This document shows positions 45,769 to 55,562 of a stretch of DNA of 64,000 bases, in pieces (position 1 is the stretch's first letter; every line of letters begins with the position of its first letter). The stretch spans positions 1,691,501 to 1,755,500 of the forward strand of contig NZ_CP047656.1 of NCBI RefSeq assembly GCF_009906955.1, written 5' to 3'. The stretch comes from Paraglaciecola mesophila. GTDB taxonomy: Bacteria; Pseudomonadota; Gammaproteobacteria; Enterobacterales; Alteromonadaceae. Below the pieces are notes generated by a model. It was not told where the DNA came from. It was given only the letters and a program-made list of their open reading frames with translations, and made no database searches. The position numbers and the translations under genes were made by a program.

Positions 45769-46815
45769 ATGAAAAAGACACTCAAAAACTTAATGGTCGA
45801 TGTAACCGCAAAGCTATTACAGCAGCCTTCTATTAAGCAACAATTAGACGACAATGCGCGCCACTGTGCACAGCCTTTACCCGTCTTAGACAACCTCGTT
45901 TCACCATATTCATCAATGTCCAACAAACATGTTTCGGCAACATCTGAGCGTGATGACATTGTATTTATCACCAGTCGCTTCAGAAGTGGTTCAACGCTTC
46001 TGTGGAACTTATTCAGGCAAACGACCGACTGTACTGCCTATTATGAACCATTTAACGAGCGCCAATGGTTTAATGAGAAGATGCGTGGAGACAATGTTGA
46101 CAATACCCATCGAGGTGTAAATGATTATTGGGCAGAATACGACGGCTTGAATCAGTTAAGTGAAACCTACAACGAAGAATGGATCCATAAAAGCTTATAT
46201 ATGTCGTCGCATGCTTGGGATCCACAAATGAAACGTTTCATTGAGCAAATGATCGAAGCTGCGCCAGGCCGCCCCATATTGCAGTTCAATCGAATTGATT
46301 TTCGGTTGTCATGGATAAAGCACCATTTCCCCAATGCAAAAATTTTGCACTTGTATCGTCACCCTAGAGATCAGTGGTGTTCATTTCTTACTGATCAGCA
46401 GTTAATGAATAAAAATGACGTACATAACACTTATCAAGATGCGTTTTACTTGGATGTTTGGTGTCGAGATTTAGCTAAACATTATCCATTACTGGATAAA
46501 AGAAACACCCCCCATCCCTACCAACGATTTTATTATCTATGGAAACTATCCTATCTACATGGCCTAATGTTTTCAGATATGAGTTTAAGCTTTGAAAATC
46601 TTACCACAACGCCTGAAACCGTTATCTCGGATATGTTTGGTGAACTGTCTATGGACACAAAAGACGTTAAGTCTCTAGTTGATATTATTAAAGCGCCACC
46701 CGCCGAACGTTGGCGTAAGTACGCCGACGAGCGCTGGTTTGAGCAGCACGAGTATATGTGTGAAAAGAATTTGTCATTGATGCTCAAAGAGCAGTGTATT
46801 GCGGACCAGACCTAA
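45769..46815 (+). CDS. Sulfotransferase family protein
   Basis: A 348-residue PAPS-dependent-type sulfotransferase. The 5'-phosphosulfate loop is ITSRFRSGSTLLWNLFRQT at about residues 65-83 and the 3'-phosphate motif is LYRHPRDQWCSFLTD near 198-212. It could add sulfate to the polysaccharide, in keeping with marine sulfated EPS. The gene lies 3 bp after the GT4 gene and ends overlapping the next GT4 start (TAATG). Confidence 0.87.
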   Translation: MKKTLKNLMVDVTAKLLQQPSIKQQLDDNARHCAQPLPVLDNLVSPYSSMSNKHVSATSERDDIVFITSRFRSGSTLLWNLFRQTTDCTAYYEPFNERQWFNEKMRGDNVDNTHRGVNDYWAEYDGLNQLSETYNEEWIHKSLYMSSHAWDPQMKRFIEQMIEAAPGRPILQFNRIDFRLSWIKHHFPNAKILHLYRHPRDQWCSFLTDQQLMNKNDVHNTYQDAFYLDVWCRDLAKHYPLLDKRNTPHPYQRFYYLWKLSYLHGLMFSDMSLSFENLTTTPETVISDMFGELSMDTKDVKSLVDIIKAPPAERWRKYADERWFEQHEYMCEKNLSLMLKEQCIADQT

Positions 46816-47969
46816 TGAAAAAAACCCTATTATTAAGTGAAATATTTCCACCGGTGAAAGGTGGCAGTGGCCGTTGGTTCTGGGAAGTCTATACCCGCAT
46901 AGCTCAAGATAATGTGGTCGTCGCCGCAGGCCAAGATGCCAAAAGTGATGAAGTAGACGCCACAAGCCCCCTTAAAACCTACCGCCTACCTCTGAGCTCT
47001 TGGAGCTGGGGACTCAAGAGTTTAACAGGCCTTAAATATTACTTTCGCGTATTGCGTAACGTAATAAAGGTTGCCAAGCAAAATGATATTCAAGTTATTC
47101 ATTGTGGGCGTTGCTTACCCGAAGGGTTCATCGGTTTTATGATCAGTAAAATAAAAGGCATACCCTATATTTGCTACGTTCACGGTGAGGATGTAGAGAC
47201 AGCCGCGACCAGTCGGGAACTCAGCTGGATTGTAAACAAAGCGCTCAGCGGTGCGACTCGCCTCATCGCCAATAGCCAAAACACGGCAGATATACTGCTC
47301 AACAATTGGCATACCGAGCCCGCCAAAACCATGGTATTTAATCCTGGAGTGGATGCGAGCTTGTTCATCCCCGCTCCCTTCTCACAAGAGGTAAAATCAC
47401 GTCTGGGCTGGGAAGATAAAAAAGTAATTCTCACTGTCGGTCGTCTGCAGGAGCGTAAAGGGCACGACAAGCTCATTGAAGCCCTTCCTGATATCATAAC
47501 GCGCGTGCCAAATGCGCTATACGCAATTATAGGCGATGGTGAGCGTAAGGCAGCGTTACATGCGCTCGTGCAGGATCTAAAGCTTGAAGCACACGTCGTA
47601 TTCATGTCTGAGTTGGATGACGAACAAATGATCCAGTGCTATCAGCAATGTGACCTTTTTGTTCTACCAAATCGCACCGTTGGTAGCGATATAGAGGGCT
47701 TTGGCATGGTGCTAGTAGAAGCGCAAGCTTGCGAACGTCCTGTCATTGCAGGCGATTCTGGAGGCACAGCTGAAACCATGATAGTCGGCGAGACTGGGTT
47801 TATCGTAGATTGTACTCAGCCCCGAGCATTGGCGAGCAAAATATGCGACTTACTCGAAAACGACGAGCTGAGAGAACGCATGGGCAAAGCGGGTAGAAAA
47901 CACGTTCAACAAACGTTGGACTGGCCCGTACTTAGCCAAGCGCTTAAAGAAGAGTTTGACTCCCTTTAA
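46815..47969 (+). CDS. Family 4 glycosyltransferase
   Basis: A 384-residue GT-B enzyme, last gene of the rightward arm. Motifs: LLSEIFPPVKGGSGRWFWEVY, IQVIHCGRCLPEG, ILTVGRLQERKGHDKLIEAL, YAIIGDGERK and VLPNRTVGSDIEGFGMVLVEAQACERPVIAG. An upstream GTG at 46794 exists, but the ATG at 46815 overlaps the sulfotransferase stop and fits the N-terminus better. Confidence 0.92.
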   Translation: MKKTLLLSEIFPPVKGGSGRWFWEVYTRIAQDNVVVAAGQDAKSDEVDATSPLKTYRLPLSSWSWGLKSLTGLKYYFRVLRNVIKVAKQNDIQVIHCGRCLPEGFIGFMISKIKGIPYICYVHGEDVETAATSRELSWIVNKALSGATRLIANSQNTADILLNNWHTEPAKTMVFNPGVDASLFIPAPFSQEVKSRLGWEDKKVILTVGRLQERKGHDKLIEALPDIITRVPNALYAIIGDGERKAALHALVQDLKLEAHVVFMSELDDEQMIQCYQQCDLFVLPNRTVGSDIEGFGMVLVEAQACERPVIAGDSGGTAETMIVGETGFIVDCTQPRALASKICDLLENDELRERMGKAGRKHVQQTLDWPVLSQALKEEFDSL

Positions 47970-48079
47970 CACACTAATTCGTACTCAATCCCTATCCAAA
48001 TTAAGTATCTACGAAACAGAGGAAAGTTCAGCAAAGGGCAATTTAACTAGAACGAAGAATAAACTTACACTTAAGTACA

Positions 48080-48098
48080 AAAAAGGTTTTAATAACCA
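48080..48098 (-). terminator. Weak terminator overlapping the sulfotransferase stop
   Basis: Read leftward, GGTT-ATTAA-AACC is followed by six T. The stem is only 4-5 bp and overlaps the last codons of the gene. Confidence 0.4.
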
Positions 48099-48895
48099 AA
48101 GTGACTAATAGTCTTGGAGCATATTTGGGATATTATACTGTAGTTTTTCTCACCAAAAAAATCTTCAATTAGAACCTTATGGTCACCTTTAGGTTGAAAC
48201 TGCTTGTTTTCAATGCCAGAGATTTCATTACAGCTGGGTAGCTCCATTTCTTCTAATGTATTCTTTATATATTGACTTTTATTTTTCTTAAAATCTTCAT
48301 ACCTAATTAATTTTAAGTTTTTGCAGTGTTTTAAATAAGACAATGTTGTTTCTTCAATTCTAGTAGCTAGTCGTTCAACGATCGACATATTATCGTTAAT
48401 GGTAGGATCACCATTAATAATGTAATCCCAATTAGCTGTAGGTTCAAATAACTCTTCACACGAAATTTTATTCAGTTCTGTCGTACCACTAATAGCCAGC
48501 CTATTGAAAATTGAGCGTATAATTTGGTGCGGCTCCCTAATTATGAAAATAAATTTCGCGTAAGGATAAAGCTTGAAAACCTTTTCAACTGAAAAAATAT
48601 AATCTGGGTCTTTAACAACTTGCTGAAAAAAAAGCTTGGGACAACTAATAGCAGTATCACTAAAATCATTCGTTTTATCAAGAAACGTTAGTAAAACCTC
48701 TGAGTTAGACGGTGACATTTCATAAATCGGATCATTTGAAAAAGACATATTTGCACTATGTGCTAACAAAGTCGCAATCGCTGTTGTACCCGCTTTTTGA
48801 TGACCCAATATAACTAACTTTGTATTACGTTCCTTGTATATATAAGCTCGGACAATATCAGTTACTTTCTTAATTATTTCCATAATTTTTTGCAC
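48089..48895 (-). CDS. Sulfotransferase family protein
   Basis: A 268-residue sulfotransferase. The 5'-phosphosulfate loop is LGHQKAGTTAIATLLA (about residues 30-45) and the 3'-phosphate region FIIREPHQIIRSIFNRL (about 117-133). It is the last gene of the leftward arm, converging on the GT4 gene. The DNA here is visibly AT-richer than in the rightward arm, suggesting a different origin. It may modify the same glycan at another position. Confidence 0.82.
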   Translation of the reverse strand: MQKIMEIIKKVTDIVRAYIYKERNTKLVILGHQKAGTTAIATLLAHSANMSFSNDPIYEMSPSNSEVLLTFLDKTNDFSDTAISCPKLFFQQVVKDPDYIFSVEKVFKLYPYAKFIFIIREPHQIIRSIFNRLAISGTTELNKISCEELFEPTANWDYIINGDPTINDNMSIVERLATRIEETTLSYLKHCKNLKLIRYEDFKKNKSQYIKNTLEEMELPSCNEISGIENKQFQPKGDHKVLIEDFFGEKNYSIISQICSKTISHFGY

Positions 48896-49009
48896 CCTAG
48901 AATTAATTTTTTGGATAAATAATATACATTTTCTTTTTAACCATCCTGTTTTAGCATTTATATGGAAACTCTCTTAAAATGCAAAAAAATCAAATTAAAA
49001 TATTTCGCG

Positions 49010-49888
49010 TTAAACATCTTTTTCTACAGGCCAACCGAACTTTTTAATCATTTTCTTTATATTTTCATCGTTCTTGTTATTTTTGACATTATCATTAATT
49101 AATGCGACTTTTTGAGAGCTAGGCCAACATATAATTTTGAGATTTTTACGCGTTTTTTTAGTGGTGCTACCATTTAATCTCGCCATCCAAAATAACCAAA
49201 TATCGTCCGTCATCGGGCTCTCTTTTAAAAATAGATCACTCAGCACCACTTGTTTGTCCAAACAATTTGGAGGATATAAGACCCCTCCCGCGCCTACAGG
49301 GAAGCCTAGCAATTTATCTACGTTACTTTTTTTGCAACTCACCCAATTATCGTAAGGATTGATTTCGTTCCCTTCAGTTTTAAAAGTTATCTCGTGAGCC
49401 AAGTAACAGATGACTTCGTTATTGTTACCATCATATTCACTCAATAGATTAAATAACCACCATCGAGGATAGTAAACATCGTCATCAGCAGTCACGATAA
49501 AATGATCACTATAATTTTCAATTGTAGGAATTATTTTTTTATAAGGGCCTGTGTCATTTGTTTTACTTACCTTGAATGTTGTTCCCTGTTCATTAATAAC
49601 TCCCTGCAATTTGAGAATCTGGTTCGGCAGAAATTCATAATCAACCTCTGAGACCCACAGAATTATCTCATTCGGCACTGTATGCTGTTGTGTAAGCGAC
49701 AATAGAGTAGGATAGAGAGTAGCAAATCTGGGCTTATAAGAGGTTAATGACACCACAACCTTCTTAGGGAGATGGTGCATAGACGACTTTATGATGCGTC
49801 GTGAAAGAAAATTCACGCGTCTAATATAAAGTTCAGAAAGAAGCCGGCTAATATACCAGTTCGATCTGATTTTAATTTTTGACAACAT
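49010..49888 (-). CDS. Putative glycosyltransferase, GT-A type
   Basis: A 292-residue protein with a GT-A-like core: KVVVSLTSYKPRFATLYPTL, then IPTIENYSDHFIVTADDDVYYPRWW carrying a DDD metal-type motif, and SPMTDDIWLFWMARL as the acidic C-terminal motif. The N-terminus has a basic stretch but no clear transmembrane helix. It is AT-rich like its downstream neighbour. The sugar is unknown. Confidence 0.8.
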   Translation of the reverse strand: MLSKIKIRSNWYISRLLSELYIRRVNFLSRRIIKSSMHHLPKKVVVSLTSYKPRFATLYPTLLSLTQQHTVPNEIILWVSEVDYEFLPNQILKLQGVINEQGTTFKVSKTNDTGPYKKIIPTIENYSDHFIVTADDDVYYPRWWLFNLLSEYDGNNNEVICYLAHEITFKTEGNEINPYDNWVSCKKSNVDKLLGFPVGAGGVLYPPNCLDKQVVLSDLFLKESPMTDDIWLFWMARLNGSTTKKTRKNLKIICWPSSQKVALINDNVKNNKNDENIKKMIKKFGWPVEKDV

Positions 49889-49931
49889 TTATATTTCCGG
49901 CTGTATTAACAACAAAGTTACTCTGAAGGTG

Positions 49932-50783
49932 TTATTTACTTATACTTGCTATCCAAGACTTCAGTAAACGAAACTTTTCAACCATCCTCTCGAAAACCGA
50001 TGCTCGTCGTGTATCAATGGACGTAATAGAAAACCGTTTAAGAAACGCTTCATCTATATTTCTACTACCAAATGGTATCTTTGTGCTTGATTCATTTTCA
50101 CCCGTGTTAATCTTCCAGCATGTGAGAGGACGTAATATTTTTTGTAGTGGTTGCTCTTGTGACGCCATAAACCCTCTAACAGCAATATGATCTCCCAACA
50201 CTTGCTCTAAAATATATTCGTCACAAGCTGTCAAGAATTCTTGATGAGTAGACATCTTCTCATCTACGGATTCTCCGGTAAACAACTTACTCGTCAAAGT
50301 CGTAGCAGACAAAATTAAACTACTACCACAATAACGATTAAATCCGTATTTTTCTTGCACTTTACGATTAAACATATCGAGTAAAAACCCTCTTTCAAGC
50401 CAATAGCCCCCGGGTGAGCTAGCCCAATCTTGCTGATGCAAATAGTCAACACAGTCAGTGCTAACAAGGTCATCCGCATCTAAAAGGAAGAAGTAATCTG
50501 GCTTTATTTCATTATTTGCTGTTTGTATCGCAAGGGCCCGTTTCACTCCTTTATCAAGCAGTACTTCTTTACGACTGCTTGGTATTGGGCAGTCAATGGT
50601 ACAAATACGTACTTTGTTAGTATCAATATCAATTTCAGGGGCGACATTACATCCAATATACACTCGGTAATTTTCATTCGTCTGACTCGCTAGGGAGAGC
50701 AAAGTAGCTCTCAATAAATCAACCACATGCTCATAGTTTTTAGTAGAATTCGGATGGCGAAATGCAATGATAAATGCGATCAT
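49932..50783 (-). CDS. Putative family 2-like glycosyltransferase
   Basis: A 283-residue protein with a GT-A fold. It shows MIAFIIAFRHPNSTKN at the N-terminus, RALAIQTANNEIKPDYFFLLDADDLVS with the DADD motif near residues 101-105, and a Cys/Trp-rich region after. It overlaps the preceding gene by 4 bp. Exact family and sugar are uncertain. Confidence 0.8.
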   Translation of the reverse strand: MIAFIIAFRHPNSTKNYEHVVDLLRATLLSLASQTNENYRVYIGCNVAPEIDIDTNKVRICTIDCPIPSSRKEVLLDKGVKRALAIQTANNEIKPDYFFLLDADDLVSTDCVDYLHQQDWASSPGGYWLERGFLLDMFNRKVQEKYGFNRYCGSSLILSATTLTSKLFTGESVDEKMSTHQEFLTACDEYILEQVLGDHIAVRGFMASQEQPLQKILRPLTCWKINTGENESSTKIPFGSRNIDEAFLKRFSITSIDTRRASVFERMVEKFRLLKSWIASISK

Positions 50784-51904
50784 GATATTACTCTTTTAAT
50801 TATTTTTAACATAGATAGAGTGGTTATTTTATCTACTAGGCGCAGGCTAAGATAGACGAAAAAATAAAGTGAATTCATTAAAAAGAACATAAATGTGGAA
50901 AATTTAGGTGGCAATTTAGCATTCTGACATGCATTGATATAACTTGCCCCTACAATTTTCATATCCACTCGCCAGCGTTCGGCATCGCAAAACTGTGCGA
51001 TTTTTTTGCTATATGAACCGGACAGCAAGTAGTCTAACTCCGTTAACTTAGCCACCTTTAACCCAAGCTGTTTAAAGTATTCAAACGAATAAGACGCCTC
51101 AGAGCATGCGAAAGGCAGCTTATTATAAATAAACTGCTGTGCTTTAGTGGGTGGTTTTAGGTTATAAGCGAATGAGTCTATTTTTGTATCAAAGGCTGCC
51201 ACGCACGACGTCATAAGATCTGCTTGTTTTTGCTCCGTCCACTGCTCCACATACACACCACAAATTACTGCTGAATCGTTAGTCTTATTAGTGACCATGT
51301 ATGGTATACAAAGCTTATGCAGACTTTTTTCAAGATAATCTTCGTAAGCTGGTAGCTTTTCTAAATCCGTAAGGGCTCTTATTCGCAAGCGAAGATGACT
51401 TTCTTTTAGATAATGGATCAGACTAGGAATATACTCTAAATGTCCAATCCATAGGAGTTCTTGCTGTTTTTCGGTACTCAGATCACGGTGTATTTGGTAC
51501 TTTAAGTAATGTTCAATTGGAAATTGAGGGGCTGTAGCTGTTTTTGAGACTAACTTTCCCACCCTATCATTATGTAGTAAAAAACCCGAAAATAGCTTTA
51601 AGCGCTCTTTATACTGCCAAAATACATAAGGAGAATGGAAAATGTCTACAGGAGCATACAGCACCTTTATACCCGCATTCGCTTTATCCATTAGCCACGC
51701 CACACTTGGCATTAATTTAACAACAATAATATAATCAGATACGATTGGGCTATTGAAGTCGTTGAACTTTGTGATTCTAACGTTCTGGCTCAACAAGTAA
51801 TTCGCTACATCTTCCCCGACCCAATCACTAGAAGGCAAACCAACTAAAGGACCTATTGCTATTGAGCCTGTAAAGTTCCTTATTGTGTTTTGAGTACAGT
51901 CCAT
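50780..51904 (-). CDS. Putative glycosyltransferase-like protein of unknown family
   Basis: A 374-residue protein. The overall pattern (alternating Rossmann-like strands, for example DYIIVVKLMPSVAWLMDKANAGIKVLYAPVD and LLWIGHLEYIPSLIHYLKES) suggests a GT-B fold. PPTKAQQFIYNKLPFACSEASYSFEYFKQLG recalls the sugar-nucleotide end of such enzymes. I do not recognise a specific family. A hydrophobic C-terminal segment may tether it to the membrane. It lies 14 bp after the flippase gene. Confidence 0.6.
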   Translation of the reverse strand: MDCTQNTIRNFTGSIAIGPLVGLPSSDWVGEDVANYLLSQNVRITKFNDFNSPIVSDYIIVVKLMPSVAWLMDKANAGIKVLYAPVDIFHSPYVFWQYKERLKLFSGFLLHNDRVGKLVSKTATAPQFPIEHYLKYQIHRDLSTEKQQELLWIGHLEYIPSLIHYLKESHLRLRIRALTDLEKLPAYEDYLEKSLHKLCIPYMVTNKTNDSAVICGVYVEQWTEQKQADLMTSCVAAFDTKIDSFAYNLKPPTKAQQFIYNKLPFACSEASYSFEYFKQLGLKVAKLTELDYLLSGSYSKKIAQFCDAERWRVDMKIVGASYINACQNAKLPPKFSTFMFFLMNSLYFFVYLSLRLVDKITTLSMLKIIKRVIS

Positions 51905-51918
51905 AGTTTCGCTCTACT

Positions 51919-53391
51919 TTATTGTTTGTTTGAAGATTTACGTCTCGCGAAGCTTTTAACCGCCCCAATGTAAGACAAAAACAACTTACACTCGTAGCGC
52001 TTTCTATTCAGGTAAACAAGGGTAAGTAACATCACTACATACACCAATGAAAAAACACTACAACCTAAAATAAGGCGACTAAGCCAATGTAATTGAGTTA
52101 AGTCTAAACCTTCTAAGCATAAGGTAGCAGCACCTGCTGAAACCAAAGGCAGCGCAAACAAAAACATATCTGAAAACTTGAACAGCTTGTACTTTAACTG
52201 AAAATAAGTAGCAAAAATAAGTATGCTCACAACCGATATGAGTACACGAGTTTGCGAGAACTCTTCTAAGTTTCCACCAATAATCAAATATAGAATACCT
52301 AACGTAATGAGCGTCATCGAAACTTGATAAAATACGATTGGCTTGTAGCCCCCTTCAGCCATTACATATTCAGATAACACTTTGAACAATACGCCAGGCA
52401 CCATCATAAAAGCCAGTATGGAAAAAATATAGGAGTGCTCAACCCATTTTTCACCCAGCATCAATAAAACAATTTCTTTATCAAAGTAAGCCATCATTGC
52501 CGTCAGTGGAACAACCAAAGAGAGCAATAGCAGCAGTACAGTGTTCATTTGATAAGGCTGAAAATCGTCGTCTCGTATCGCTTCAGAGAAGGTTGCTAGC
52601 AGAGGATCTGTCGCGGGGTTAATCAGTTGACTAAGTGGCATACTTGAAAGACTCTTAAAGATGGAATAAACCCCAATCATGTCTAAGTTGAAATACTTCG
52701 CCACTAAGATAGAGTCGCCTTCTCCCCTTGCGAACCCCACTAAGCTATTAATTACGACCCACTGCGAAAACCTCACCTGCGAGCCAATGTTACTCAGTTT
52801 GAACTTTCGCCTATGGGTACATACAAAATTCGAAAAGATACTGGGCAGAAGATATTGAAGGACCAATCCATACAGCATGGCCCAATAGGTCCTGTCAAAA
52901 TAAGCAATAACGAGAACTGTCGTAAAAGAGATGAGTTTTGAGGTAATATCTATTTTGAATAAGGGTTTGTAATTAAGATCTCTGGAAAACAACCAAATGC
53001 CAGGGTTTGATATTAACCCCACAACAAGAATAACTGAAAGAAAACGCAAAGGCGTCTCGATCTCAGGCTTATCCATAAAAACAGCAATCTCTGGGGTGAA
53101 GATAAAAAATATCAGCCAGATAACGCCTTTTATCAATATGTTGAGTGTCCAAGCGGTATTGATTAAATCATCATCAATTTGCTTTGCTCTGATGATATAT
53201 TGTTTAGCGCCAACATCGCTTAGTGAATTGAATAAGAATACCGCTAATGTACAGATTGATACTAAACCAAAGTCTTCTGGGGTAAGGATGCGAGCCAAGA
53301 TCAACATACTGATCATACCTAAGCCGCGTTGAACTAATTTAGTAGACCCCGTATAGAAGATGCTAGTGACTGTTTTTCCTGTTAACGACAT
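51919..53391 (-). CDS. Oligosaccharide flippase, Wzx/WzxC type
   Basis: A 490-residue integral membrane protein with about 14 transmembrane segments. The N-terminus (TGSTKLVQRGLGMISMLILARILTPEDFGLVSI) is characteristic of the MVF/PST flippases of the WzxC branch. It would move the lipid-linked repeat unit across the inner membrane for later polymerisation or ligation. It lies inside the glycosyltransferase run of the leftward arm. Confidence 0.92.
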   Translation of the reverse strand: MSLTGKTVTSIFYTGSTKLVQRGLGMISMLILARILTPEDFGLVSICTLAVFLFNSLSDVGAKQYIIRAKQIDDDLINTAWTLNILIKGVIWLIFFIFTPEIAVFMDKPEIETPLRFLSVILVVGLISNPGIWLFSRDLNYKPLFKIDITSKLISFTTVLVIAYFDRTYWAMLYGLVLQYLLPSIFSNFVCTHRRKFKLSNIGSQVRFSQWVVINSLVGFARGEGDSILVAKYFNLDMIGVYSIFKSLSSMPLSQLINPATDPLLATFSEAIRDDDFQPYQMNTVLLLLLSLVVPLTAMMAYFDKEIVLLMLGEKWVEHSYIFSILAFMMVPGVLFKVLSEYVMAEGGYKPIVFYQVSMTLITLGILYLIIGGNLEEFSQTRVLISVVSILIFATYFQLKYKLFKFSDMFLFALPLVSAGAATLCLEGLDLTQLHWLSRLILGCSVFSLVYVVMLLTLVYLNRKRYECKLFLSYIGAVKSFARRKSSNKQ

Positions 53392-53470
53392 TGTAGTTTC
53401 ACAGTTTGCTCAAGACGGATTGAGCTGCAGATAAAATAATGCCTCATATTGTTGTTCAACATATTATCAC

Positions 53471-54820
53471 TTAACTGTTTGATGAATTAGAAGGCGAGAG
53501 TATGCACGCTTTCAGAGCCATATAACTATCGGCGTAATAATCTTCATCTCGCTCTAGGTAAGCCATCCCATGTAAATCGTTTACTTTGATATCTAGATCA
53601 TTATGCCAAGGACGACCTTGTGACAACTCATAGGACTTAATCGCGTCACCCATTATTCGTGTACCTACCTTGCAATTACGATTTTGCATTACATACAAGT
53701 TAGGATCCATTTCACTTGCACGGGATACCGTCATTTCATATACATGTTTAAAAGTCTCTTCATCCGCAAAGTAACCCGTTTGAGGATTTATAAAATCATA
53801 ATTTTCACCATAATTATGTCCTTTGCGCATAATTACCGGGGTTCCACAGAACATCCCTTCTATAATGGCGCGATTATTTCCCTCAAATTTGGACCACAAA
53901 ACATTAACCTTCGCTCGCTTTTGTAGTTCGGATACTTCTTGTGGAGTGATCCATTCGAATATCTCTATGTTTCGTTCCACCTTCTGCAGTGCTGCAAGCT
54001 CAAGGATCTGTTCCTTAGTCATATCAACAGGGTAGCCGACCAAGACTATTTTTAGATCTGGTTTACTCTTTACCAGAGATGCAACTGCTTTAAAAAATGC
54101 ACCGTGACGTTTAAATTTTGCCCAAGCAGCAACCATTAATAAATCGATATCACGCTCCCCAGAGGTAGGAGGCACAAAATTATTATGGTTAATAAACCAA
54201 CTGGGGCCGACTTCTATTGGAATGATGTTACTCTGAAGCTTATCAATAAACTGCTTATCTCTTTTTTCATACACCTGTAAAAATATTGGCGCATCAATCA
54301 ACGTATATGCAAGTATGTTCTCTTCGCAGAAGCCCGCCCAACTGGGCTCCAAAATAATGTTAAACGATTTAGCGACCCTCTCGATATCGAAAAATCTCAG
54401 GAAAAGCGGAAAGTAGTAACTGTAATTAATAATCAAAGCGCCCTTTTCGTCTTCGTTCGGCTGCTTCAGTACCGTGATGATCCCATTTAGCATCGCTTCG
54501 GGCTGTTTAAAAAATTTCTCAGTATTTTTTAGAGGAGGCAATTCATTAATAAATTTTTGAGTAATCTCACGCCCAAGTTGCGGATGCGCTTTAAAATAGT
54601 AGCGTGCAACATCAAGCCCTAATTGCTCGCTTTTCGCCCAACCAGTTCGATAAATATTACTCGCTACTTTAAATGCTAAGCTATGCTTATTCAGTTTTTG
54701 CAACACTAAAATCGCGCCTTGACTGGCTAAAACCAGAGGATACTTAAGATGGTTATAATCGTATTTGATAAACTCAACAATACGACTTGCTAGCAAATTT
54801 ATCCTTAATTTTACATTCAT
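53471..54820 (-). CDS. Glycosyltransferase (GT-B type)
   Basis: A 449-residue protein. The N-terminal third is helical and unusual. The C-terminal half is a GT4-like domain: IDLLMVAAWAKFKRHGAFFKAVASLV, LKIVLVGYPVD, NVLWSKFEGNNRAIIEGMFCGTPVIMR with the E-x7-E-like motif, then a short tail. No signal peptide. It is separated from the flippase gene by 79 bp and from the acetyltransferase gene by 160 bp. Confidence 0.82.
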   Translation of the reverse strand: MNVKLRINLLASRIVEFIKYDYNHLKYPLVLASQGAILVLQKLNKHSLAFKVASNIYRTGWAKSEQLGLDVARYYFKAHPQLGREITQKFINELPPLKNTEKFFKQPEAMLNGIITVLKQPNEDEKGALIINYSYYFPLFLRFFDIERVAKSFNIILEPSWAGFCEENILAYTLIDAPIFLQVYEKRDKQFIDKLQSNIIPIEVGPSWFINHNNFVPPTSGERDIDLLMVAAWAKFKRHGAFFKAVASLVKSKPDLKIVLVGYPVDMTKEQILELAALQKVERNIEIFEWITPQEVSELQKRAKVNVLWSKFEGNNRAIIEGMFCGTPVIMRKGHNYGENYDFINPQTGYFADEETFKHVYEMTVSRASEMDPNLYVMQNRNCKVGTRIMGDAIKSYELSQGRPWHNDLDIKVNDLHGMAYLERDEDYYADSYMALKACILSPSNSSNS

Positions 54821-54980
54821 TACCTGTCAATCCTAAATGTGGAACTGCCACTTAAATACTGCTTTGCACACACAGCAGAACAGTTACTTTAACTTTAAAC
54901 GTTAGTGGAGCGAGCCTAAACTATTCACCAATCTAAACCGCGAAATACAGTCGATAACACAAACATCCCATCGCCTTATA

Positions 54981-55562
54981 TCACCCTCTAGGTTTAATAA
55001 CACGCGCTGGGTTCCCAGCCACTATTGAGTTATCGGGTATATCATTCAAAACAACTGAACCCGCGCCTACTATACAATTCGCTCCGATATTGGCCATAAT
55101 CATTGCGCCGTTGCCAATCCAGCAATTTTGGCCGATCCTGACTTTTTGAAATGTGCCACCTTGTTCTTTGATCGGGCGTGTTAAATCACTAAAGTTATGT
55201 TGTTCTTTCCCGCTCATAATATGCACACCACTCCCTAAAAGAGTGTTTTTCTCTATACGACAACGCCCGATATTACACTGAGGGCCAATATAAACACCTT
55301 CGCTAATTTCCGTGTCTTTTTGAGAAAACAATACGAGGAAAGAAACCACTGCATCTGGACTGCAGTACGTCAATGCGAATCGATAAAAACCAGCACGTAA
55401 ATACACCCCTAGCTTAGAAGGCAGCAAACTCAGAAATTGACTAAAACTACTCAGTACCTGATCTTTATCGAATAAAGAGCTCAATACTATATTCATCAGA
55501 GTCATTGGCGAAATTAGTACAGCGGATACAAAGAATATAATGTGTTTAACAATCGCTTTCAT
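54981..55562 (-). CDS. Hexapeptide-repeat acyltransferase, WcaF-like
   Basis: A 193-residue acetyltransferase. The N-terminus has a hydrophobic stretch and helical region; residues about 90-185 form a left-handed beta helix with repeats such as GVYIGPQCNIGRCRI, IGQNCWIGNGAMIMANI and GANCIVGAGSVVLNDIPDNSIVAGNPARVIK. This is the pattern of sugar O-acetyltransferases. It overlaps the TIGR03087-type gene by 17 bp, so they are coupled. Confidence 0.87.
   Translation of the reverse strand: MKAIVKHIIFFVSAVLISPMTLMNIVLSSLFDKDQVLSSFSQFLSLLPSKLGVYLRAGFYRFALTYCSPDAVVSFLVLFSQKDTEISEGVYIGPQCNIGRCRIEKNTLLGSGVHIMSGKEQHNFSDLTRPIKEQGGTFQKVRIGQNCWIGNGAMIMANIGANCIVGAGSVVLNDIPDNSIVAGNPARVIKPRG

Noticed and set aside
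47180..47605. 141-codon minus-strand frame inside the GT4 gene
   Set aside because: Antisense shadow of a well-supported glycosyltransferase; composition is Ser/Arg-rich as expected of such shadows.
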